64,000 bases of DNA from Diphasiastrum complanatum. Taxonomy: Eukaryota > Streptophyta > Lycopodiopsida > Lycopodiales > Lycopodiaceae. The DNA lies in NCBI GenBank assembly GCA_029204225.1, contig CM055096.1, forward strand, positions 57,425,600 through 57,489,599, given 5' to 3'. The position numbers and the translations under genes are program-made. Positions 56,351 to 64,000 of the stretch are shown piece after piece. Below the pieces are notes generated by a model, which did no database searches, was not told the origin of the DNA, and saw only the letters and a list, made by a program, of their open reading frames with translations. How positions within the stretch are numbered: the stretch's first letter is position 1; the number at the start of each line of letters is the position of its first letter.

Positions 56351-57060
56351 TTCAAACCTCAGATGTCGCAAAATTGTCACGAACAATTCACGAAATCTTT
56401 TGGACTGCTCTCCAAGCTCACATGTCGTGAAATTGTCGCGAACAGTTTGCAAAATATTTTGATTCTTCTTCAAGCTCAAGAATTGTCATCTGTCGCGAAC
56501 ATTTTGAGAAAGACAAAAATGTCGCAAAGAGACAAGTGTCGCGAATAATTCATGAAACAAAAAGTCGAGACGAAGAGATGGATTGTCGTGAATAATTCAC
56601 GAACAGAAATTATTCGACCTTGGAAACAGAGGGTCTATTTGAATATCAACCATCGTAAACGGTTAAATATCTATTGTTACAACATTGCCAATAGACCTGT
56701 AAATAAAAGGCCAAAAGACCTGTCTTGTAACAATATAAATACATGTGCACTATTTGTTGTAACCCACTCAATCAGAGACACAACAGCGAGATAAGACATC
56801 AAGAGATGTATATTTATGAATCAGATTCAGATTCAGAATTATAAAAATTCATTTTTGATCAATAATTTCTTATTGTCTAAATTGTCTTAAGTTGTCTCTT
56901 ATTTTCTCATATAATTTTCGCACGCATATTCAATCAGAACTAATATTGTTCTATTAGTACATAGATCATATACAATCCTGATTGAAGACACTGATATTAG
57001 TTTGATTTATTTAAAATTGCATCGTGTTCTCTGTGGAAGAATAATTACTATTTTTCCTAC
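56300..57060 (+). promoter_or_regulatory. Possible LTR or promoter with upstream repeats
   Basis: The repeat cluster is followed by CAATATAAATACATG (TATA-like, about 56730), a U-rich zone and an end TTTTTCCTACA at 57060. The layout (upstream repeats, TATA, about 330 bp, CA end) fits a solo LTR. No matching second copy, and the TG start was not fixed. Confidence 0.35.
56351..56605. repeat. TGTCGCGAA / TTCACGAA repeat cluster
   Basis: Five degenerate units: GTCACGAACAATTCACGAAA (about 56373), GTCGCGAACAGTTTGCAAAA (about 56435), GTCGCGAACATTTTG (about 56491), GTCGCGAATAATTCATGAAA (about 56538) and GTCGTGAATAATTCACGAAC (about 56584). Most contain a TCGCGA or TTC-x-CGAA dyad. CpG-rich in an AT-rich setting. 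Confidence 0.7.
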
Positions 57061-57490
57061 AGCCATAACTTTTGAATGGTAGCTAGGAAGTGTTGGATTT
57101 CAATGTTTAGCCTTAAATCTTTTTTGTTAATGAGCATCTTGAAAGCCGTTAAAAACAGAGATTTTTGGCTATGGGTTGGGTCGGATTGGTTCAAATTTTT
57201 TCAACCCTTCACTAAATTATCCGGACGTGGATCGGGTCGGATTTTTTTGACTCAGAAAAATTCGACCCTTAGCATATTTTTTGACCCAGTGTATATTTTT
57301 TGACCCTTTGTACAAAATCCTATCCTATGTAATTTCTCAATATTGTCGGTTAGAAATCCAACCCAACGAGGCCATATTTATATATTCTCAAGACTGCACA
57401 ACCCAATTCTGACATATTTTATGAACATTACGTTAGATTCAGGGACTGTTGATGAATTGATCCCTATAGATGAGTCTAAATGACTTTTCA
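57061..57490. other. Spacer
   Basis: Contains TCGGGTCGGATTTTTT-type repeats (about 57178-57290) that look like local duplication. No gene. Confidence 0.4.
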
Positions 57491-58382
57491 ATTTGTCATT
57501 ATATTATATAAATGACGATATATATTTTACTACAACTGATTTATGTCAGTTTTTTGACTATCGTGAAGATGCGGTGCTATGTTTATTATCCGGCACAATT
57601 TCTGAGTTCTCCGACTTTGTAGATTTTGAAATATATGACCTTGTTACTGGAATTGATTATGATGATGAGGAGGGACTTATGACCGATGAGGAGTGCTTGA
57701 CTAGGACTTTATCAAATATTGTTGAGCATGGATGAGGCAGACCATCAGATGAAGAATTCACGACATTTCAATCCCAGATGGGCTTCCCTCGTCCATCATT
57801 TTTCACAGATGATTCTACTTAAGTAGGTGGTCATAATATTGGTCATCTTGATCTGGTTGCTGATGATGATGAAGAATGTGTAAAGTGTTTAAACTTCCTC
57901 GCATTAGAATGTTCTTAACTGCTGAATGTATTTTTTTTAACATATTTCTTATTGCAGGATGCTCTCATAATTGATGACTTTGCTACGAAACGAGGTGGTT
58001 ACAGACAACATGCATCCTCATTCCAGAGGGGTAGTTGACTTGGCCACTATTTTAGGCATTTTCTGAAGAATGAGATCTGTATTGCTCATTCGAAGCTGAG
58101 CCCAGTTGGGGAGAGTCTGATAATGACAGTTAAAGCTTTATCATTTTATCTAGGAGGACATAAATTTGTTAAGACAAATAGGATCATTTTTGTGTTTTGA
58201 ACATTCTAGGTTTTACTGATGGGAATGTTCCTTTAAGGTGCTCTCATTACTCATTGTACTCTACTTATATTGAACTTAGTGGAAATGAGGATAATGCACA
58301 TCTATTAGATGCATACTTTAGCGAAGAATATTTTCATGACAATACAGCCATAGAAGCTGACACACAAGCTGATGATGAATAG
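57491..58382 (+). pseudogene. Unrecognised gene remnant, three open stretches
   Basis: Frame 57493-57735 (80 codons) is acidic and ends with TDEECLTRTLSNIVEHG. The stretch 57958-58195 reads FLKNEICIAHSKLSPVGES with interruptions. Frame 58197-58382 ends ELSGNEDNAHLLDAYFSEEY and an acidic tail with a natural-looking stop. They may be exons of one gene on the plus strand (possible acceptor TTGCAG at 57957). I do not recognise the family. Confidence 0.3.
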
Positions 58383-58420
58383 TGGACACTTTGTATTTTG
58401 TTATAATACAATCAATAGAT

Positions 58421-58556
58421 TTACATTGAGTATTTTTTTTTTCTCTTGTTCCATGAATTTGCAATCTATTCTGAACATGTCATACGTTTACATTGAGTAT
58501 TTCTCCTCTCTTGTTCCATGAATTTGCAAGCAATTTTGAACATGTCATGATTCGAT
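58421..58556. repeat. Tandem duplication, about 68-bp unit
   Basis: TTTACATTGAGTATTT, TCTTGTTCCATGAATTTGCAA and GAACATGTCAT occur in both copies (58421-58488; 58489-58553). A third diverged copy may lie at 58605-58650. Confidence 0.85.
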
Positions 58557-58900
58557 AACAATGATGAATGAATGTCTTTGTTATCTTCTACTCATCAATC
58601 ATCTAATTTTCTCTTCTTGTATGAACTTGCATGCTTTTCTAAACTTGTTGTATTGTGTGGACTTTGTTATATGTCGAATCTGAACTCTGCGGTAGAACCA
58701 TTGAAACAATTGACAAATGTAGTTTCATTTTCCATTGGTTCCTCCATGTTGTGTATTTCAATGAAATGTTGCTCGTGCTTGCCAATGCAACTTCTCCATC
58801 CCTTGTGATGACCAGATACTCAGGCTTCCATATGTGTTTGCAAAAAATGATGTATGATCTCTTAGTATGTGCTACAGATGTCATAATGTTAGTCTTATGT
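58557..58900. other. Spacer
   Basis: Both strands have short open frames (58655-58939 plus; 58639-58884 minus) without recognisable features. Confidence 0.35.
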
Positions 58901-58929
58901 TTGGATCTAAATATATATGGAAAATTGAA

Positions 58930-59213
58930 AGCATCTTGAAGAATTTATATTAACCATGTAATAAGTAATGTGATATTCTCCCCATGCTTTTGATTTTGCA
59001 TTAACAAACTCGACACAAGTCCTTTGTACAACTTTTTTTATCAATATCAGAGTCTTTATCTTTTCTTAAAATAACAAGCATACTATCAAGCTTCTTCCAT
59101 ACATCAACTTTTAGTACTCTAGTTTTGTCGTCTTTCTCGAAGTCCTGAGTGGCAACAATAATATATGTCCAGACTGAGTGTTGAATATTAGCCTTACCAG
59201 TATGATTTGATGG
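58930..59213 (-). pseudogene. C-terminal part of the split transposase-like gene
   Basis: Reading from the B4 junction: FPSNHTGKANIQHSVWTYII, ATQDFEKDDKTRVLK, a Leu/Lys-rich piece, CTKDLCRV, then after a frame change FVNAKSKAWGEYHI. It continues the minus-strand gene at 61954-63000 across the B4 insertion. Confidence 0.45.
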
Positions 59214-59218
59214 GAATC

Positions 59219-60046
59219 TATGAGAAATTGGCAAAAATCTAGCTTGGTATTTTTTATGATAGAAGTTTGTAAGTGAATCTCACATGTGTGGAGGATGTTC
59301 CCACGTGTGGAGAATTGTAAAGCAAATCAAAATGTTTGATATAGGGGTCTCATAGAATTTCATAGTCAAGCATTTAGGTGTAGGATGTTGATAGGGTCAA
59401 ATTTGGCATAGATGGCAAATTATCCATTCCCACTTGTAATGCCACTATTGAGCCAAAATAGAGTAGGAGGCCAAACTTGTGCCAATTAGAGTGTAGACAA
59501 GTGTAATGCTTTTGTTTGATGAAGTTTAAGAGGTCCAATAGGATTTAGAGGTGGAACCATGTGTGGTCCAATAGGAATTTGAGGTGTGCTTGAATATAGT
59601 CCAATAGAATTTAGAGGTGCATGGATCAATGGTCCAATAGGATTAAGAGGTGGCAAAGTGTGATCCAATCATAGATAGTTAAGCATAGTGGTAGCTCATG
59701 AATCTATTAGTATCATTGTACTCCTCATTTGGATCTAATTGATTTTGAGATTGAGTGGATTTTGAGTGTCATTGAATTTCTAGTTTTCTCTCTCTACCGA
59801 GAGCTCATGATGGGTTTTCTGTCTCTACCCGAGGAGAGCAGCTTTTTTTTACTTAGAATACTTTTGGAACACTTCCCACACATGTGAGTGAGAGTTGGAA
59901 GTGATTGAATGCATGTAGTAGTGTGTTTTTGCCATAGGCTCAAAGATAGATCTTGAATCTCAATCTAGTCTTGATCTTGGTGCATCTACACACCTTACGA
60001 GATCACAAGTACATGTTGTGGAAAGTCCACACGTGTGAAATTAACA
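59219..60046 (+). repeat. B4 5' LTR
   Basis: Long subtype with the extra GAGAGCTCATGATGGGTTTTC segment near 59797-59825. Begins TATGAG. Confidence 0.9.
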
Positions 60047-60804
60047 TGGTATCAGAGCCTACCTAAGGTTACCATGCATTTTGATCCATTTAAGTGAAAA
60101 CTATTCATCAATCTTGAGCTAGAAATTGTCAAGATCCATTTTCCTAGCTATCTTGTCCAATTTTGGATCAAAAGAGATCAATAGGGCATTGATTGGATCT
60201 GACCTGGTACTGTACCGAATCAGGTGCTTAGACACGTGTGAGGAACATCCAAGTTCATTTTGGGAGTTCTCTTTCATGTTTGATCCAAAAATCTTGCTAG
60301 ATAGCTTGTTTTAAAGCTATTTTTGTCTAGTTTCTGATGCAATCAGTTTCATTCCATTTGGTTGAGCCAATCAAAAGTTATAAGCTTTTGAAGAGGGTTA
60401 GGTAGGGCACTAGACCTGGGTGGACACATTTGGTTTGGTCAAGAGATTGCTTGTTTGATCCAAAATCATAGTTGAATGCTTACCAATCTCATCTATATGT
60501 GATCTAGGCACTGTTTTGAGATCTTAGCCATTTTGTTTCATGCAATATCATTGTATTTGAGTCAAATTTGTTTTCTTAGTGTATTTCACACGTGCTAAGA
60601 GTGTTTGATCCTAACTTTGCCCATACTCCATCATTTGATGTGATGTAGATCTAGTTTTGGAGAGATTGAGATAGCTACTGAGAATCATCTCACAATTTGT
60701 TGCAAGATCTTGCATAGGATATGGTAGCACACCATTATTGGATCCTATAGTGAGAGAGAAGCAACATTTTTTGTTCATCACTTTTATTTATCTCCACTTT
60801 ACAT

Positions 60805-61124
60805 GACTTCAATGATTTCATACTTGTTGCAACCAAGTGAGAGATTGTCTACTTCCAATTATTCAATATGGAAGTTGAGGATGGAGTCCATCTTGATACT
60901 CCAAGATGTGTATTAACATATTGGCATATTGGTGGAGCACTCTTCAAAGGCATTGGCAAGAGATCTCTACCAAAGAGATCTTATCATGGATATGGTGAGG
61001 GTGCTGCTATGATGGATCCCTTGGCTGATCTTCACTTCTTATGCATACCAAAGGATCCACTCAAAAAGATTTACAAACTTCTCAAGTGATCTAGTACCTT
61101 TCCAAGCTATTTTTTGAGGAGGAG
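60805..61124 (+). pseudogene. B4 internal gag stub fused to the element's 3' end
   Basis: ATG at 60805, then the B-family gag start (NYSIWKLRMESILIL) to about 60910, then the text shared with B2 46100-46290. The fused frame is short and surely not a functional protein. Confidence 0.85.
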
Positions 61125-61948
61125 TGTGAGAAATTGGCAAAAATCTAGCTTGGTATTTTTTATGATAGAAGTTTGTAAGTGAATCTCACATGTGTGGAGG
61201 ATGTTCCCACGTGTGGAGAATTGTAAAGTAAATCAAAATGTTTGATATAGGGGTCTCATAGAATTTCATAGTCAAGCATTTAGGTGTAGGATGTTGATAG
61301 GGTCAAATTTGGCATAGATGGCAAATTATCCATTTCCACTTGTAATGCCACTATTGAGCCAAAAAAAAGTAGGAGGCCAAACTTGTGCCAATTAGAGTTT
61401 AGACAAGTGTAATGCTTTTGTTTGATGAAGTTTAAGAGGTCCAATAGGATTTAGAGGTGGAACCATGAGTGGTCCAATAGAATTTGAGGTTTGCTTGAAA
61501 ATGGTCCAATAGAATTTAGAGGTGCATGGATCAATGGTCCAATAGGATTAAGAGGTGGCAAAGTGTGGTCCAATCATAGTTAAGCATAGTGGTAGCTCAT
61601 GGATCTACTAGTATCATTGTACTCCTCATTTGGATCTAATTGGTTTTGGAGATTGAGTGGATTTTGATTGTTATTGGATTTCTAGCTTTCTCTCTCTACC
61701 CGAGAGCTATTGATAATTTTCTCTCTGTACCCAAGGAGAGCAGCTTGTTTTTACTTAGATTACTTTTGGAACACTTCCTACACGTGTGAGTGAGAGTTGG
61801 AAGTGATTGAATGCATGTAGTAGTGTGTTTTTGCCATAGGATCATAGATAGATCTTGAATCTCAATCTAGTCTTGATCTTGGTGCATCTACACACCTTAG
61901 GAGATCACAAGTACATGTTGTGGATAGTCCACACGTGTGAAATCAACA
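61125..61948 (+). repeat. B4 3' LTR
   Basis: Long subtype, TGTGAG...AATCAACA. It differs from the 5' LTR clearly more than the B2 pair differ, so B4 is older. Confidence 0.9.
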
Positions 61949-61953
61949 GAATC

Positions 61954-63010
61954 GACGTGCTTTTGCTCCTTTTATGGTTGACTTAGTTGGCATATTTCTA
62001 GTCTTTCCTGAAAGCTTTTCATCTTTTTGAATTTTGACATGTCCCTTATGAAGTCCTACTTTTGATAACACATCTTCTAATCGAGAGATAGCTTTCTTTG
62101 CTGATGATGCTGGCTTAGTATTCCAAGCAAAAACTATATGAAGATAAATGATCTTTTCTATTAATCTCACTTCTACATGAAGAGTTCAAACCTGCACATT
62201 TTTCAAGGGGATAGGCAGCACAGGCTTCCAGTTTGGATATGCATATTCTCTAGTAATTCTTGTACTCCTAGTAACATCTTTTGCCATTTTCATGCAGTAC
62301 AAACAAGGGTGTTTTGATGTATCACCATGTGAGACGTTATACATACATTTCAATGTTTTCAAATCACCTACTAAGTGCCATTCAACATTTAAGTCTCCAA
62401 CTCCTAGAACATTGAGAAGTCCTCCATCCATATGGTCCTTGATGATCCTAGAATAAGATGTCCTTGAGAATATTTATGATAATATATCATGATCCTCCTT
62501 CAGCACCTGTCCAAAGAATTAATCAAACTTAGTTAACAAAGAATTAATACTATTCAATGAATGTAATTTAATAATGAGGCTATTAACCTGAAATGCTGTC
62601 AACCACCATAGATCATTTTCTGACTGGACACTAAATCTGAAATCTTCTTTGTTCTCCGTTTGTGATAGTGCACCATTTATGAGAGTTATACTAACCCTCT
62701 CCATCTTTTTCCCTTTCACAATTTCTGACTCATCTAACTTAAGTACTATGATTATTTTACCATTCACCTTTTCAAAGGTTATATCATAGAATGTGACGAT
62801 GTATCTCAGCAAGTAATTTAGATCAGCAAATAAGTTGTTTGATGAATTATAGGATATCGATCTTCCATCAGTTTCATACACCTCCTCAATATGAAATGGA
62901 GTTCCAGTGATCTTATGCATACCTATGTTTAATGTATCCCTCTCTTTCTTGATATGTCCTAGGGATTGGGACTTTTCTAATTTGAACTTGCTTAAAAGCT
63001 TCTCTAATCA
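61954..63010 (-). pseudogene. Transposase-like gene with intron, split by B4
   Basis: Exon 62920-62588 (from MHKITGTPFHIEEVYETDG) contains KLDESEIVKGKKMERVSI and QSENDLWWLTAFQ. An 81-bp intron follows (62587-62507; GTTAAT donor, TTGGACAG acceptor). The next exon reads VLKEDHDIL, SRIIKDHMDGGLLNV, VEWHLVGDLKTLKCMYN, HPCLYCM and continues to about 62186. A further exon (about 62160-61954) has GLHKGHVKI and KLSGKTRNMP. The acidic residues (KLDES, VGDLK) could be catalytic and the C-x-x-C pair a metal site. The gene shares a diagnostic run of motifs with 2-220. A stop near 62470, frame changes and the B4 insertion disable it. Confidence 0.55.
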
Positions 63011-63126
63011 GTTTAAGTATTGTTGCATATGCTTCCCTTCTAATACCTGCAAAATCACAAGCTCCCTGAACTAGTCTTATATAAAATTTTTTGAATGTCC
63101 ACCATCAAAGAATATGTTATTTTACA
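63011..63126 (-). other. Upstream flank of the transposase-like gene
   Basis: Possible earlier exon text (minus) with stops. Nothing firm. Confidence 0.3.
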
Positions 63127-63172
63127 CTTTCATTAGAGGAGTTCTGAATATCAAAAAGACCCTTTAAGAAAT
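63127..63172. mobile_element. Terminal fragment of the 33072-type MITE
   Basis: CATTAGAGGAGTTCTGAATA followed by CAAAAAGACCCTTTAAG matches the left terminal repeat of the element at 33072. The other end was not found. Confidence 0.65.
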
Positions 63173-63319
63173 GCCATGTAGGATAAAGAAAAATATCAAA
63201 ATAAAAAGAACAATATTGTTTATTTGTTTCCACTCTTGAGGCCTCCCCAACTCCCAATGATCTAATCATAGTGTCTATAGTCACAGTTAACAACTCTAAA
63301 CTGTTCATAGTCTAACTTG

Positions 63320-63505
63320 TCAAAATTTGAAAATATGACCGCCATTCACAAATTCAAATCAGGGAAAAAAGCATCCCTCCACTGGAATGAAAATATGAGT
63401 GCCATCTTCACATTGGACTGAGATTATGAATGACATCTCCAAATATAAATGCCATTTCCACATCGAATTGAAAATATGAGTGTCATCTCCAAATTTGAAT
63501 CAGAT
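63320..63505. repeat. Imperfect minisatellite (GAAAATATGAGTGCCATCT type)
   Basis: About four to five units at 63329, 63388, 63420, 63448 and 63468 share GA(A/T)(A/T)ATGA-x-(T/C)G-x-CATCT(T/C)CA. Confidence 0.65.
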
Positions 63506-63754
63506 AGAGTATATAATATAATTAAAGATAAGTATGTTGTTTTGTTTTGTATTGTTTTGTTTTGTCTTGCTTTATTTGATGATGACATTGTGTCATCTAC
63601 ATTTGGATATTCCTAATGATTTGCACCCATACAAAGACGAGGAGGCAAAGGAGTTCCAATATCTGCTGCTGATCGTTCCCGTTATAGGGCAGAAGGAAAA
63701 AAAAATTTGGATTTGTGGACTGACGGATTATTGCATCCTCGAGATCCTAAGAAA
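63506..63754 (+). other. Unrecognised open stretch at 63534-63770
   Basis: A TTTTG repeat opens the frame. The later part reads NDLHPYKDEEAKEFQYLLLI, which looks protein-like but has no match I know. The true start is unclear. Confidence 0.3.
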
Positions 63755-63812
63755 TAATAAATCATTATAGAAGAATAATGAATCATTAGAGAAGAATAAT
63801 GATTAATTATAG
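63755..63812. repeat. Short tandem repeat, 21-bp unit, about 2.5 copies
   Basis: GAAGAATAATGAATCATTAGA and close variants. It separates the frame ending at 63770 from the one starting at 63813. Confidence 0.75.
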
Positions 63813-64000
63813 AAGACAACATTCGATATCAAATCAGAACTAGATCGAATGCAATCAATCTTACAATCTATTTGTATGAAAAACTTGCAATTACTGAAGG
63901 ATGTGGAGGAGGCTAAGAAGAAGGAGGCTAGGAGTAAGAAGCGAAAGCAGGAAAGTTGCAAGGATATTCAGACCCTTTTAAAAGGAGGTTATCGAAATAC
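63813..64000 (+). CDS. Partial open frame with basic coiled-coil-like sequence, runs off the window
   Basis: 62 codons are open from the codon after TAG (63810-63812) to the end of the window. It is rich in Lys, Glu and Gln with heptad-like spacing (MQSILQSICMKNLQLLKDVE, then a KK-rich stretch). It may be an exon of a transposon or host gene. No start is visible and the family is unknown. Confidence 0.35.

Larger units (their letters stand above)
59219..61948 (+). mobile_element. Copia mini-element B4
   Basis: LTRs at 59219-60046 (828 bp) and 61125-61948 (824 bp), long subtype. The target-site duplication GAATC is at 59214-59218 and 61949-61953. The first base pair is TA instead of TG. The primer-binding site is at 60047-60058, the leader to about 60804, and the polypurine tract GAGGAGGAG at 61116-61124. 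Between leader and polypurine tract only about 100 bp of gag (from the ATG at 60805) and about 210 bp of the 3' internal end remain. They are joined near 60911 with about 10 bp of filler. It keeps every cis signal for reverse transcription but codes for nothing. Confidence 0.93.

Noticed and set aside
58639-58939. Overlapping frames on both strands as a gene pair
   Set aside because: No motif on either strand and no start context. Mutual shadows.

Overview
The window is a nest of transposable elements (TEs) from a large, AT-rich nuclear plant genome. The evidence is plant-type Ty1/copia and Ty3/gypsy retrotransposons with initiator-methionine-tRNA primer sites, spliceosomal introns, TATA-box promoters, long (TC)n tracts, and multi-exon transposase relics of a kind I associate more with seed-free plants than with grasses or rosids. 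The exact lineage (fern, lycophyte or bryophyte) is a guess. I saw no rRNA, tRNA, CRISPR or bacterial-type feature.

Layout. 1-2630: relic of a transposase-like gene, a degraded multi-exon gene, three back-to-back perfect inverted repeats, a minus-strand histone H3/CENH3-like pseudogene, and upstream of it four 15-bp dyads spaced 41-42 bp apart. 2632-7163: a gypsy LTR with primer site, interrupted by copia element B1 (minus). 7164-9290: fragments of cellular-type genes, including the C-terminal half of a beta-class amino-methyltransferase and a piece of an FCP1/NIF-type phosphatase. 9560-12841: decayed copia pol with its 3' LTR. 12842-23540: old debris (CACTA-like end, gypsy gag and LTR, copia protease/integrase, a pair of LTR-like repeats 3 kb apart). 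23546-26619: internally deleted chromovirus inserted exactly at the internal/3'-LTR boundary of a copia element. 27058-31380: a transposase relic, a 0.5-kb duplication and a LINE fragment. 31396-32456: the only gene that looks intact, a two-exon secreted His/Pro-rich protein. 33072-33440: a MITE. 34958-47081: copia element B2 with the nested three-LTR copia composite C (38194-45293). 47087-53600: more relics, including the N-terminal half of the methyltransferase. 53600-64000: copia D, a minus gypsy LTR, an LTR-like region rich in TCGCGA, a second transposase pseudogene split by mini-element B4, and an open frame that runs off the end.

Three copia families carry most of the recent activity. 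B (LTR about 790-830 bp) is non-autonomous: all three copies lack reverse transcriptase. C (LTR 691 bp, three copies here) is almost complete, with one frameshift between integrase and reverse transcriptase, and its LTRs are nearly identical. D is older. Target-site duplications can be read for B1 (ATTAT), B2 (ATATA), B4 (GAATC), C (GGAAG) and the chromovirus (GAGAG), so the order of insertion can be reconstructed.

Most notable: (1) B1's 5' LTR seems to have been replaced by DNA copied from the 3' junction of B2, including 18 bp of B2's flank; (2) the CENH3-like relic with helically phased dyads just upstream; (3) the two complementary halves of an N4/N6-type DNA methyltransferase; (4) the three-LTR history of C. 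All similarity statements are by eye and from memory; no search was run.
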